Source of the DNA: Armadillidium nasatum
Taxonomy: Eukaryota > Arthropoda > Malacostraca > Isopoda > Armadillidiidae
Reading direction: 5' to 3'
Assembly (NCBI GenBank): GCA_009176605.1
Contig: SEYY01000873.1
Span: 1 to 37,195, forward strand
DNA length: 37,195 bases
The notes beneath the pieces are model-generated. The model was not told where the DNA came from. It was given only the letters and a program-made list of their open reading frames with translations, and made no database searches. The position numbers and the translations under genes are program-made. Below are positions 14,999 through 27,798 of the stretch, piece by piece. Positions within the stretch are counted from its first letter, which is position 1, and the number at the start of each line of letters is the position of its first letter.

Positions 14999-16216
14999 AG
15001 AGATGCTCCTAGCGCATGTTCGTTTTTTTTGGGGGGGGAGGGTAAAATTATTAGTAAACTTTTTTCTCTTTTTCATCAGTTTTATAGTAGAATCTATGCT
15101 GATTCCAAATCTGTAATCAGTTTTTTAAAATTCGAAGCTGTTCCTGAGAAAGACTTAGTGACACCTGTCGAATAACCTTGAAAATGTTAAATGTGCGTAT
15201 GCCATGCACTTTTTTTGGGGTGGAGAGTCTTTAAAATTTGTTTTGAAACATTCTAATAGCAAATTTTCCGCTGATTCCAAATATGTAATTAGTTTTGCAT
15301 ATTTCCAAATGGTTGCAGAGATATGACCACTAAAAAAATTTCAAAGGGGGGACCCCCAAATAGAGACTCCAACTTTTGGGGGGAAATATTTTTATTTTTT
15401 CTAAAATCTATGCTGATTCCAAATCTTTATTTAGTTTTTCATAATTCCGAACGGTTCCTGAGAAAAAGACTTCAAGTGACACCTGTCAACGATCTTGAAA
15501 ATGTTGGTAAATCACTCTCAAAGAAATTTTTTTTCCTTTTTTAATTTGTACATTTAAAAAAAATTTTTTAAAATTCTTATAGCAAATTTCCTCCTGATTC
15601 GAAATATGTAATTAGTGTTTCATAACTCCAAATGGTTGCTGAGATATGACCAGTCAAACATAGAACGTATTTTATAACATTATTCGTTTTACATTTGTGA
15701 TTTTCACGAAATGTCACTTTTTAGAGAAAAAAATTTGCCAAAAAAAATGTTTCTCATAGTTTTTTTTTCAAATTTTCTGTGTGAACTAGAAACAGTTGGA
15801 GGAAGGTACCAACGAAGTTTGAACTAGGAAATAACTCCGGATCTATTAAAACTCTAGTGAAATTTGTCAACATTTGGAAGAAAAAAAAATTTCAAATGAG
15901 TTTAGGCAAATACCAAACTACCTATACCAAAAGCTATCAACTTTTTAAAGCATTTTTTAAAAAGCTACATATGTTTCCAATTCCTCAGCGGAAAAAACAG
16001 AAAAAAATATTAAATATTATGTATTTTATTAAGGATTTTGTAAAAAAAAAAGTCAGAAAAAACACAAGGGGGGAGGGGGGTTCAAAACCCTGTTAAAAAA
16101 AAATTTCTCATAGATTTTTCTAAAAGAAACAGAAAAGATAGAAGAAGGGTTTCCCTTTAAATTTGTTTTCTATAAAGATCATCATAGAAAACATATTTCA
16201 CGCTAGGAGCATCTCC
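14999..16216. mobile_element. Non-autonomous DNA transposon with TTAA target duplication
   Basis: Ends are AGAGATGCTCCTAGCG (14999) and CGCTAGGAGCATCTCC (to 16216): inverted repeats matching at 15 of 16 positions, each flanked by TTAA (14995-14998 and 16217-16220). TTAA duplications occur in the piggyBac and Kolobok superfamilies. The purine-rich outer bases fit Kolobok better, but no transposase is present to decide. The 1218-bp interior has no credible ORF. It consists of related units of about 300 bp built around 'ctatgctgattccaaatct', 'gttcctgagaaa', 'gacacctgtc' and 'gagatatgacca' (about 15095-15190, 15265-15340, 15405-15510 and 15590-15660), so the element grew by internal duplication. 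Confidence 0.8.
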
Positions 16217-16627
<411 letters not shown>

Positions 16628-16654
16628 CAGAGTTCCAGATTTTTTTTTCTAAAA

Positions 16655-17020
16655 ATGATGCAAGTAGCAAATATGTATAATAATCCACCTCCAAATATTT
16701 CCAATCAAAGCCCTATTTCAACAAATGCAAACACAAACCAGTCATTTCAGCCTTTGCAATTTAAACCTTTTAAACCTCCGGATGGGGAATTTGATGGAAA
16801 ACGCCTTCGTAAAAGTGTAATGCGGAAAACTGTGGATTATAACAGTTCTATTGTTCAAATGCTTGAAGCAAGAATTTGGCAAAGAGATGAAAGAGACAGA
16901 CCAGCACTTCCTGCAGATGTTTGTTTTGCCTCACATATTTTACCACCACCAGCTTATCTTACAAACCCAATCAATGCTGTTGTATCAAAATTCGTCAGAT
17001 CTTCAACGAATAAAGCAAAA
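16655..17020 (+). CDS. WDR33: WDR33 (CPSF subunit) N-terminal coding exon
   Basis: The exon encodes 122 residues from [10 protein letters not shown] to ...RSSTNKAK, then a GTAAGA splice donor at 17021 (phase 0). WDR33 is the WD40 subunit of cleavage and polyadenylation specificity factor. In the nucleus, with CPSF30, it binds the AAUAAA signal. Three blocks match the family: [18 protein letters not shown] (residues 46-63; human has FDGKRMRKAVNRKT), RIWQRDERD, and [17 protein letters not shown] just before the first WD repeat. Phe46, Lys49 and Arg52 align with human Phe43, Lys46 and Arg49, which contact the RNA. The 45-residue lead before FDGKR is close to the 42 in human and has an adenine at -3, supporting this start. 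The WD40 exons are not seen here and presumably lie beyond the transposon-filled intron. Confidence 0.9.
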
Positions 17021-17350
<330 letters not shown>

Positions 17351-20300
17351 TTTATTTATTTATTTTTTCCCTTGGACCTTCTTCACTGCAAGGGCAACAT
17401 TGCCTTTAGGAAATCCGCGACGGCCGCCGGCCGTGTCCTAAGGTCTCTCAGAGAGGTGATGTGATGGAGGGTTCTGTGTTGTGTAAGGGAGGGACATCTC
17501 AGAAGGAGATGTTCTGTTGTGTCTGGTTCTTGCATACATCTTTGACATATTGGGGATAGTGTGTTTTGTGGGTTGAATCTATGTTTATATGCTTGTAGGT
17601 TAGGGTGGTGGCCTGACCTTAATCTGGATAGGGTAATTTGGGTTTTGCATGGTAATGTGTTTTGTGTATTTGCTATGTCAGGGGGTTGTTCATTGAGAAG
17701 TTGATTTGGTTGGCGGGTGTTGAGATAATTTCGTTTTATGATGGTGTGTATATGTTTGGCTAGTGGTGTGTTGTTTGCAGTAGGTGGAATGGTTCTGAAT
17801 ATGTTACTGTAGTATAGGGCAGGGGATGATGGAGGTAATTTTAGACAGTGTATAGTGACAGGGGTGTGATATGTCTAGGGTGTTTGTGTAGAATTTGGTT
17901 CCTATCATGTCAAGGTGAATATGGATTGGGAGTATTTTTGTTTCTTCGTGTAGATGCTCAATTGGAGTGGTTCTTGTGCAACCTGTGATAATTTGAAGAG
18001 TGGTATTTTGTGTTTTGTGTAACTTCTCTATGTTTGAGGGTGAGGTGGCAGGGTACCAGGCTGGAGATGCGTAATTAAGTGTAGGTCTGATGAACTGTTT
18101 GTATGCTATGATAAGGGTGGCTAGTTCGTTACTGAAATTGTCATGTGACAGTGTTCGAATGAGGATTAATTTCCTGTTTGCAGTGTTGGTTATGTTTTCA
18201 ATGTGTTTTGAGAAGGTGAAGTGTATGTCATATGTGAGGCCTAGGATCTTTTTGAATTTGTTTAGAGGAATGAGGGTATTATTTTGTTTTACTTGGGGTG
18301 GAGGGAAGATTGGTGTTTGTCAATAGTAAAAAGAGTAATTGAGGATTTTTTGGGGGAAGCTGTCATTCTGTTTGTTTTTAGCCAAGTTTCCAGTTGTTGG
18401 ATGTATGATTGAGTGAGAGTAGTGGCTGTGGGAATGGAGGGGTTTTGTATTGTGATGGATATGTCATCGGCATATGTTATTAGTTTTATGTCTGGTGTTT
18501 GTGGGGTGGGTAGGTCTGCTGTGTACAGGTTAAATAATAGAGGGAATAGGATGGCTCCCTGTGGGACACCATTTCTTAGTTTTACTGTTTTTGAAAGATG
18601 GTTTTTGTTGGAGACTTGAGCTGTACGAATCGGAGAGGAAGTTGGAAATCCATTTTTTATAATTGTTGGGTATGGGTGAATGTAGGATTTTTTGTATGAG
18701 GTTATGTTTAGGGACTGTATCAAATGCTTTGTTGATGTCGATGGCAATGAGTATGGTCCTGTGGGATGGTTTTTTGTTCAGGCCATTTATTATGTTTTGC
18801 GAGATAGTGGTGAGGGCCGTGGTGGTTGAGTGTGATTTCCTAAATCCGTGTTGAAATTGTGGGGGTTTGCATGAGTGAATGAATGAGTTTTTCTAAGAGT
18901 TTGCATAGTGTTGATAGAAGGGAGATTGGGCGGTATGAAGGTGGGAGGTTTGGGTCTTTCCTGGGTTTTAGTTTGGTGGTAATTATTGCCTTCTTCCATA
19001 TTGCGGGGATGAAGTTGTATGTGTATGATTTGTTGTATATTTGGGTTAAGTATGTTGTGGCTATGGGTCCTAGGTGTTTTAGGTGTAAATTTGAGATGTT
19101 ATCTGGGCCTGTAGCTGGGGAATTTTTGAGTGTTTTGATTCCCTGGGTAGTGTCCTGGTGAGAGAAGGGGGGGGGGGGTTTGGATTGTGTTCTAAGTGTG
19201 TGTGTTTGAGCTGTCGGATTATTTTCCTATTGTCTTTGTGGGTGGGTTTATAGGAGATGTTCGAGTAGTGCTGGGTGACGATATTGCAGTATTGTTTTGG
19301 TGAAGGTAGAATGTTGTTTTTTTTTTTTTTAGAGCTTTGTTTAGTGTTGGAGGATTGTTTTGGGAGTTGTGTAGTCATTTGATTACCTGCCATGCTCTTT
19401 TGTCAATGGGGTTTGTTAGGTTGTTTTGTAGGTATTCTTTGAATCTGTTTGTTTTGTGATTTGATATTAGTGTTGAGATTTGTTCATTTAGGGTGTTTAG
19501 TTTTATGGTGATGTTTGCTGTGTGTGATCTATGTTGTCGGAGTTGGTTTCTTTGCTTTATAAGGTTGCAGATTTCTGGTGTAAGCGAGGGGTTGTAGTGT
19601 TTCCTGTAGCCCTTGGGTATGTATAAGTTGGACGCTTTGTGTATTGTTTTGGTGAAGGAGTTGATGGCTGAATGTAGAGAATGTGTGTTGGTTATTTCTT
19701 GTTGAGTTAAATGTGTTTCTATGTGGTGAGTGAAGCTTGTCCAGTTTGCTTTTTTGTAGTTTGTGAATGTTGTTGTTTTCTTGGGGTGTATGTGTTTAGC
19801 GACTGTGTATGTGATTATTATGGGGATATGATCGGTTGTGAGGTCTATTTCTGTTTTCCATGTGAGGTTTGTATGGAGGGATGGTGATGAGAAGGTTATG
19901 TCAGGAGCTGATGGAGATTGATTGGCTTGTTGGGGTAGTCGGGTAGGTAGGTTTTTGTAGTTTAAAATGTTTAATGTTTCCAGTGTGTCTAGGATGTGTG
20001 TTCCTCTGGGGTCTGTTGGGTAGTCTTGGTACCATGCTGTGTGGTGGGCGTTGAAGTTGCCTCCTATGATTAGGTTGGTGATTGTGTTCAGAGGTGCTAG
20101 ATTTGGTTTATAATTGTTTGGACAGTATACTGATGTAGGATGGAGGATGTAAATGTTTATTATGGTGTGTGTGGTGTTGTTGACTAAGATTTTGAAAGAT
20201 TGTATGTTCAGAATGGGATCGTTTATTAAGTTTGTTGTGTCAGTAGTTGTATTGTGGTACATTATATTGTTTTTTATTAGTGTTAGTAGTGTGTGATTGG

Positions 20301-20918
20301 TTGGTTGTTTGTTGGTGTATAAGGAGCCATATCCATAGAAAGGAGTTTTGGGGATGTTAGCTGGAGAGTGGGCTTTTTGGATCAGAGCCATGTCAATATT
20401 ATGTTTGGAGAAGAATGTTTGTATTTCTGAATGTTTTTTGTGTAGGCCATTAATATTTATCTGTAGAATTTTGATGTGTCTTGTTTTGGTTTTTATTTGT
20501 TATGGCTGACATTGTTGGGGGGCTGCAGATTGAGCAAGTCCATGTGTGGTTTTGACAAGGTAGTGTTTTGAATGGGGAGCATTTGTTTTTGTGGATCCAT
20601 TTGTTGCAGTTTGTACATTTGATAGAAGGTTGATTATTTTTAATTTGTTTGGTGCAAATGGGACAAAGGTATATGATTGGACCAGTGTTTTGGTGAATGT
20701 CTCCGGCTTGCTGCAGTAGGAGGGAAGTGACTGCCGAATTGTTACCTCTGCCATGAATGAAGGAAGGTGGAGTAAGGTTGGTAAATAGAGTGTGAGAGAG
20801 TTTGGCCATTTTGGTCAGCGAAACAGGGAAGACCTTTCTGCAATGACCCGCTTCCGCGGTAGGGGTATTCTTCGTGCTTTTGCAGCCGATATGTTGCGAG
20901 GGTTGCTCCCCCGCTTAC
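17351..20918 (-). mobile_element. Near-full-length APE-type LINE (Jockey/I group), single-ORF type
   Basis: Minus-strand non-LTR retrotransposon. From its 5' end it has a GC-rich 5' UTR of about 110 bp (20810-20918), one long coding region (20809 down to 17383, with frameshifts), a 3' UTR of only about 30 bp and an AATAAATAAAG tail running into (TA)n. The domain order is a 2A-like motif, PHD finger, APE endonuclease, reverse transcriptase, then a C-terminal zinc-binding motif. This order fits the Jockey/I superfamily; I cannot fix the clade. It lies downstream of the WDR33 donor in antisense orientation, so it is probably intronic. Its 5' end abuts a 3' fragment of a different LINE (20935-21235). 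Confidence 0.88.
17383..20809 (-). pseudogene. LINE polyprotein: PHD finger, endonuclease, reverse transcriptase (frameshifted)
   Basis: The start is MAKLSHTLF at 20809, with context AAAATGG. LLLQQAGDIHQNTGP (near 20700) resembles the 2A ribosome-skipping motif DxExNPGP but lacks the Glu and first Pro. A PHD finger follows (CPIC, CTNCNKWIH, CSIC; 20500-20670). The endonuclease runs from ILQININGL (near 20460) through ALIQKAH, GGNFNAHH (near 20050) and TTDHIPI (near 19830). The family norms are QE and GGDFN, so the catalytic Glu and Asp positions read Lys and Asn. RT blocks are PPSYRPISLL, HGFRKSHST, IDINKAFDTV, NGVPQGAILFPLLF and YADDI (about 18460-18475, intact). The end has CX2CX8HX4C (CQRC...H...C, about 17500) and LKAMLPLQ, with the stop at 17383. 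Frameshifts lie near 20465, in a T12 run (19319-19330) and near a G10 run (19167-19176), with one more before the RT core and an in-frame stop after YADD. It is inactive as written. Confidence 0.85.
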
Positions 20919-20934
20919 ATATATATATATATTT

Positions 20935-21235
20935 TTTTTTTTATATATTACCTCTGGTGGGCAAAGGCCAGAGGCCTACCAATATTCCACCAGTTAGATG
21001 AAAAGTCGGGAACATAGTCTAATTAAAGGCCGACATGACCTGATACACGGCGTTTGAAGGTGGCTAAGTCATAGGAAGTTGGGAAAATAGATGAAGGAAG
21101 TGTGTTCCAGACTACCAGTAGAATACATGTAAAATTAAGCATAGCGGTTAAGTCTGGGGTCAGAGAGTTGGACAGAGAAAGAATGAGACTGTGTAGAAAG
21201 ACGAGTCGCACGAACCCTTCTCAGTGGAGGAGGTA
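20935..21235 (-). mobile_element. LINE family A 3' end fragment
   Basis: Minus-strand 3' piece of the LINE family at 7490-9557. It encodes the RT C-terminus (words RLSTQSHSFSVQLSDPRLNR, YSTGSL and TFKRRVSGHVGL, in two frames), then the 3' UTR with CTGGTGG...CCACCAGAGG able to form a hairpin, and a short TAATATA/A-rich tail. It is severely 5'-truncated at about 21235, where it meets the tail of LINE B. Confidence 0.85.
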
Positions 21236-22592
21236 TTTTTTTTTTTTACACATCACCACCACTCACGGGCAAAGCCCTATTCAAGAAGGGGGTGTTAAAA
21301 GAATAAAAATGAAAGTAAATAGAGTACAAAATCCAGAAAATAAAAACCACCCCTACAGTACCCACCTAACGCAAATTTCTCAGGTGGGCGCAGACGCGGG
21401 CTTTAAAGAAATTGAGATTGAATGCAGAGGGAAATACAGAAGATGCGACGAGAGAGCTCAGAAGAGCAGTGTTCATTGTAATGGCGATAGTATAGAGAGA
21501 GTGACGCAACATTTCGATGGACAGAAAGAGATTGGAGAGAATTAGTGAGAGCAGGAGAATTGATAAGGCGAAAAGCTCTAGATTCCACCTTTTCCAGGAG
21601 AGCTGTATGAGTGGAATCACCCTAGATGTGTGACGCATACTCCATACAAGGGCGAACAACACCCCTATACAGAGCAAGCAACTGGGGTGGTGTGAAGAAA
21701 TACTGAAGGCGCCTCAGAACACCCAACCTCTTGGAAGCTTGTTTAGAAAGAGAGGTAATGTGATCTTTCCAAGAAAGATCACAAGAAAAAGAAAGACCTA
21801 GAATATTAAGGAGAGATGAAGGTTTGAGTTGCGTGTTTTCAAAGAAGATATCGTAGTTGTGTGGAAGATTGTGTCGAGTAGAGAGATGGAGGAATTGAGT
21901 TTTTGAGGCATTGAAAACAACCATGTTTTCTCTGCCCCAATTTGAAATGAGAGATAGATCAGAGGTTAGTTGCTCCAAGGCCACCCTCCTTGCCTCTATT
22001 AACTGTTGCTGGGAGGGGCGCCTTTCAAAATGAAAAGAGTAATGAAGGGTGGAGTCATCAGCATAGGAGTGGATAGGAGATGAAGTAATAGAGAGAAGGT
22101 CATTAATGAAAAGCAGAAAAAGTGTTGGGGATAGGACAGATCCTTGAGGAACACCACTATTTATAGATTTGTAGGATGAACGGTGGCCATCTACAACAGC
22201 TGCTATAGAACGACAAGAAAGGAAATCAGAGAGAAGGATAGATTCCGAAAGAGGGAAGTTTGGAAATCAAAGCTTTGTGCCAGATTCTATCGAAAGCCTT
22301 CAATATGTCAAGCGCCACAGCAAAAGATTCACCGAAATGCCGAAGAGCGGAGGACCAAGTGTCAGAGAGAAGGGAAAGAAGATCACCAGTAGAGCGTTTC
22401 TTACGAAAGCCATACTGGCGATCTGAGATAAGATTAGAAGAATTGAGATGTTTCCAAATCTTCCTGTTAAGGATAGATTCGAAAACTTTAGAAAGAACGG
22501 AGGTTAAAGAAATAGGACGGTAGTTAGAGGGTTGAGAGGGGTCCCCCTTCTTCGGCACAGGCTGAATGAGCGCACGTTTCCAGCAAGAAACG
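21236..22592 (-). mobile_element. 5'-truncated Jockey-type LINE, family B, nearly intact RT
   Basis: Minus strand. It begins within the RT N-terminal region (CWKRALIQPVPKKGD, near 22560-22592) and ends with an A12 tail (21236-21247). RT blocks are SNYRPISLTSVLSKVFESIL, YGFRKKRSTGDLLSLLSDTW, ALDILKAFDRIWHKALISKL, INSGVPQGSVLSPTLFLLF, SYADDSTLHYSF (YADD at 22054-22065), ASKTQFLHLSTRHNL and GVVRPCMEYASHI. Only two lesions are seen: a frameshift near 22230 (after GIYPSL) and a nonsense codon at 21622, where TAG stands for the usual Trp of HIWG. The C-terminus reads FFKARVCAHLRNLR and differs from family A. It is much younger than the family A copies. Its 5' boundary is fused to a Gypsy gag sequence and is included in a tandem duplication. 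Confidence 0.85.
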
Positions 22593-23056
22593 GCATTTTG
22601 GCAGTCATAAAGTCTTGAATGGCCCGCTCTCGTTTGACGGTGTCCTCGTTGTTAAACAATTCTAGTAGACTCTGTTTAATGTCTTCACAAGACTTATCTG
22701 CCTTATGGAGTTGGTGGTATGGGGTCAAATAAGACGACTGCAAAAATGAACCCAAGAGCCTTAACCAGTCCTGTTTTTGGGTTGTGTACAGGACCGAACA
22801 ATATCGGCACAGGCTGAATGAGCGCACGTTTCCAGCTAGAAACAGCATTTTGGCAGTCATAAAGTCTTGAATGGCCCGCTCTCATTTGACGGTGTCCTCG
22901 TTGTTAAACAATTCTAGTAGACTCTGTTTAATGTCTTCATAAGACTTATCTGCCTTATGGAGTTGATGGTATGAGGGCCAAATAAGACGACTGCAAAAAT
23001 GAACCCAAGAGCCTTAACCAGTCCTGTTTTTGGGTTGGGTACAGGACCGAACAATA
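22552..23056. repeat. 252-bp tandem duplication across a LINE/gag junction
   Basis: Unit 22552-22803 is repeated at 22804-23056 with few changes. Each unit begins 'tcggcacaggctgaatgagc' (LINE B 5' end) and continues into gag. The word 'tcgg' at the breakpoint may be microhomology. The LINE insertion must predate the duplication. Confidence 0.9.
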
Positions 23057-23729
23057 TTCTTCAAATTCACGGAAGAATACTGTTAAGTCTTGGTCAGTAT
23101 CAGGATTGAACTTTACTGGTGGCACTGCCTTGTTAAACTTAGGCTTTGTTCATAATTGCGTCATCATCGCAAGCGTCTGTGACATCATAGTGTTATGCGC
23201 TTGTTGCGCGGCTAAGCTTTCTGTTAAGAATTCACGGAATTGCAGATCCATCATAGGTCCAGTTGAGATACGGGGGTTTACCTGAGGGATCCACTTTTCG
23301 TTGTTGTTGCTGCGGTATATGGGTAAATAATGACGGTGGTGGTTGTGCTCCTCCGTCAACCTCACAAGCTACTGCTACGGACGGCTTCTTTTCCTTCGGC
23401 CGTACTGACCATTCAGGTGATGTTGGTGGTGCAGCAATAGGAGCTGGATCTAGATGAGCTGCTAACATTTCCAGTATAAGGGTATTTTGCTTGCTCAGTC
23501 GTTGGTCCACTTCCTGCATATAACTAATGGATTTTACAACCATGTCTTCCAGTTTTGAGAAGTGTCCACGATCCACAGGTCGGAAATCCCGCAAGGATTC
23601 ACCCCTCGGGTTATCAGTCTGTTGTTCCGGTGTGGAAGCAGCATTAGTGCTGAATGGCATATCCAAGTCAATTAGCTGATTCACTGTTGCCTTTGCTTCT
23701 TCAATGTCCATTATTGGTTTTTCTGCCAT
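22592..23729 (-). pseudogene. Gypsy-type LTR retrotransposon gag, broken
   Basis: Gag is the structural protein that packages the element's RNA in cytoplasmic particles. The start is MAEKPIMDIEEAK at 23729, 70 bases inside the LTR edge. An N-terminal half with a probable coiled coil (about residues 50-90) and a Pro/Gln-rich linker runs to about 23280. A frame change near 23285-23330 leads to a short open stretch ending at a TGA at 23150. The capsid core follows in frame after that stop: VKFNPDTDQDLTVFFREFEE, QKQDWLRLLGSFLQSSY, and in the duplicated unit LLELFNNEDTVKRERAIQDF. The pattern of aromatic and Trp-Leu-Leu residues is typical of retrotransposon gag capsid domains. The reading ends where LINE B begins. 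No nucleocapsid zinc knuckle, protease or pol of this copy is present. Several duplicated-unit differences also shift frame. Confidence 0.75.
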
Positions 23730-23767
23730 TGCTGCTGATCTAGTTAACTTTTGTTCCTTTTTCGTGA

Positions 23768-23784
23768 TCCTGGCAAGGTCGCCA
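23768..23784 (-). promoter_or_regulatory. Probable primer-binding site, tRNA-Arg type
   Basis: On the minus strand the sequence reads TGGCGACCTTGCCAGGA. It begins with the TGG expected opposite a tRNA CCA end, and it agrees at about 15 of 17 positions with the arginine-tRNA 3' end used as primer by the mdg1/412 group of Gypsy elements (recalled, not searched). It lies 14 bases downstream of the inferred LTR end, further than usual. Confidence 0.55.
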
Positions 23785-23798
23785 AATTTTTTTTCCCT

Positions 23799-25235
23799 GT
23801 TAGGAATATTGCGCAACTTTGAATATTCCAACAGACAAAAATAAATTAAGATAGTTTTTAAATTAAATGAAAAGAGAAACGATTTACTTTTCACCCACTG
23901 TTGGTTTTAAATCCACTGATGAGGAGTCGGCTCTAGGTGATCTAGTTGAATCGCTTTCTCTACCTTTTTCGTTATCCTGGGAATAGTTGGTATCAATTTG
24001 TTGTGTCCTCTTCTCCATGAGATTATTAGTTGAATCTGCAATCAAACTCAATCAAAGAGACGATCTCAGGTTTTCTGTGAGTACAGGAGGATTGTGCAAA
24101 AGAGCAAATGACAACAAAGATATAACAAGAACTGGTTCTGTAGTTCTTGGTTTATTTTTGAGGTAGAGGAAAACACATAGAATTTATAAAGATTTTTACT
24201 TTGTAGATAAAATAATAGAATAGAATGATGAATAATGAAAATCTTGACAACAAGGTCAGAACTTTGAGAAAGAATTTAAGAGTTGAACAAATTAGGGCTC
24301 TGGTTAAGAACTGACAGGAATGCAGAATTTTTACTGAAGAGTTGTGAATCAATAAAGAAATTCCTGTGTCAGTTCCTAAAATTGAGGGACGTAATGGAAA
24401 AAGAACTCTTGAAGAAAAGTTAAGAAGATAATTTCGTTGTTGATGTAATTCCTTCCCCGGAACTACAAAAGAAAGTAAGGAATCTCTTTTATATAAATTT
24501 ACTTTATAAAATTTTTATTTTTTTCTGTATTATTTTACAAAGGATTTAAAAACGAAGATTACAAAAACAGCACCACTTACGTGTAGTTCGATTTTGTTGG
24601 ACGAATCTACACGGATCAAAAAGGGCTTTGTTTGTTGTTTTTGAAAATTTAATAATGTTTTTCAATATTACTGTTTTCTATTTATGTTTTTGTTTGTTTT
24701 CAATTGTAAGTATATTTTTGTATATTTAAGTTAAGTAGATATCTGTAAAAGAAAATACAGAAATTTAATCCTGAACCCCAAAAGGCAATAAATACATATA
24801 AGGACTCAGCTATTTATATTGACACGAAGATCATTATATCCCTTGGGAAGAAAAATTAAGGTGAAACATCAACGTTCTCTTCCTTCCATTATGGAGAATC
24901 AATATGGCAGATCTTCCATGACATCTATCTGTGAAAAATATCAGTAATAGAGATTGAGCACAGAGGCTCACAATGATAATTTTATAGAGACAACAGGATT
25001 ATGAGAGAAAGGAGTGAAATCCAGTTGAAGCCTAGGTAAATGGTTTTAGTCGACTGCTATCGTTGCTCCTATATCTGGACAAAATAGTGGAAGTAGTAAA
25101 CATAAACGAATTTTCCCTGAGGGAGACCACTTGGTTACTCGCTTATATTTTCTCTTCAGTAATGGAGACTGAAGATAAAATATACTTAGGAGCTATTGAA
25201 GCAATTAATTTTGGAACCCTAATATAAGATGATCA
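23799..25235 (-). mobile_element. LTR 1 (5' LTR of the gag element)
   Basis: On + the LTR begins TGTTAGGAATATTGCGCAAC at 23799, the minus-strand U5 end. It shares ordered blocks with LTR 2 (26606 onward): 'gcgcaactttgaatat', 'acttttcaccca', 'tccactgatgagg', 'ttgacaacaaggtcagaact', 'ctctggtt.agaactgacagg', and a distant 'atggagactga' near 25170. The outer boundary near 25235 is inferred from the last shared block and is uncertain by tens of bases. An AATAAA-type word on the minus strand (about 24155) is a candidate poly(A) signal. Confidence 0.7.
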
Positions 25236-26607
<1,372 letters not shown>

Positions 26608-27790
26608 TAAGGAATATCGCGCAACTTTGAATATCCAAACAGAAGAAAAACAAATTACAATATAGTTAAATTAAATTAAAGACGAAAATTTAATACTTTT
26701 CACCCATCGTTGGTTATATCCACTGATGAGGGGTAGCTTCTGATTGATGATTCGATCAATTCGTCCGGTTCGCCTTTGAGTGATGGACGATGTCGCGACT
26801 CGAACTGCTGTTGTTTAATGTTGCTATCTTCGTTCGCGAAAAGATGACTTCCAGTGTTCCACGAGTGCTATTTGGATTACGTAAAGAGCAAATGCAACGA
26901 GCACACAACAAGAACTTTTTCAGTAGTTCAAGGGTAAAGAAAACACTAAGAATTGATAAAGGTGTTTTATTTATAACCAGTATTAGATGATGATGATGAC
27001 GAAAATAAACTATTGACAACAAGGTCAGAACTTAGAGAAAGGTTTAGGAAAGAGCTGAACAGATTAGAGCTCTGGTTCAGAACTGACAGGAATGTTATTG
27101 ACGAGTTAATTGTCAATAATGTCAATTTTTATGATGGAGGAACTTTCCGGAACATAAGTATGTAAGTACTTGAGAATCTTTGAGAAGATGTTGATTGTGG
27201 TTGAAGTAGTTCCGGCCTCGGAACTGTAATAAATTAATAAGTTATATAGATGTTGTAAATATTTTTGTGTAGGAAAAAGATAATCTGATAAAACTTACGC
27301 GGAACAAGTAGTTGATGTTGTTTCACTTTGTGATTTAAGTTTGAGAATGTTAGTCCTTTTTTTTACAAGTTTATTTTATCAAATAAAGAAGTTTATGATG
27401 ATAAATTGTCTCAAAGTTTAGGATGTTAATTTGTGTGTTTCAATTGTTATTTTATTATGATACATTTATCTGTAAAAGATAGAAAAAAAAGAAATTAGAT
27501 TTATAAGACAAAAAAGAGTAAAAACACAAAAGGACTCATTGGTTTTATTGTAGTGATGAATATCTGATAGTTCTTGATTGTTTACTATCTCTTTCTTGAA
27601 TTACGATTTTCCAATATTGAGAACGAATATGAAGATCTTCATCGAGAATCTTCCACGATATCGACCTGTTAAAAATATTAGCATTAGAAATATGCTCACA
27701 CCCCCTTACCAAAATTGGTCTCGGTGATGGAGACTGACCAACTTTCCTTAAAAGCAAGGAAGGCAAGTAGGAGTGTTCTAGATAGTTGAT

Positions 27791-27798
27791 GTCATGGA
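27791..27798. repeat. Target-site duplication, left copy (hAT copy 2)
   Basis: GTCATGGA, identical to 29636-29643. An 8-bp duplication is the hallmark of hAT insertion. Confidence 0.95.

Noticed and set aside
15857..16096. 79-codon ORF inside the TTAA element, Lys-rich
   Set aside because: Composition reflects A-runs. No transposase features, and the surrounding repeat units are non-coding.
18413..19161. Several plus-strand ORFs of 60-90 codons across the minus-strand LINE
   Set aside because: They are antisense shadows of RT coding sequence and carry no motif of their own.
21102..22523. Plus-strand ORFs of 69-147 codons over LINE B
   Set aside because: Antisense of the RT frame; the minus strand carries the YADD and other RT blocks.
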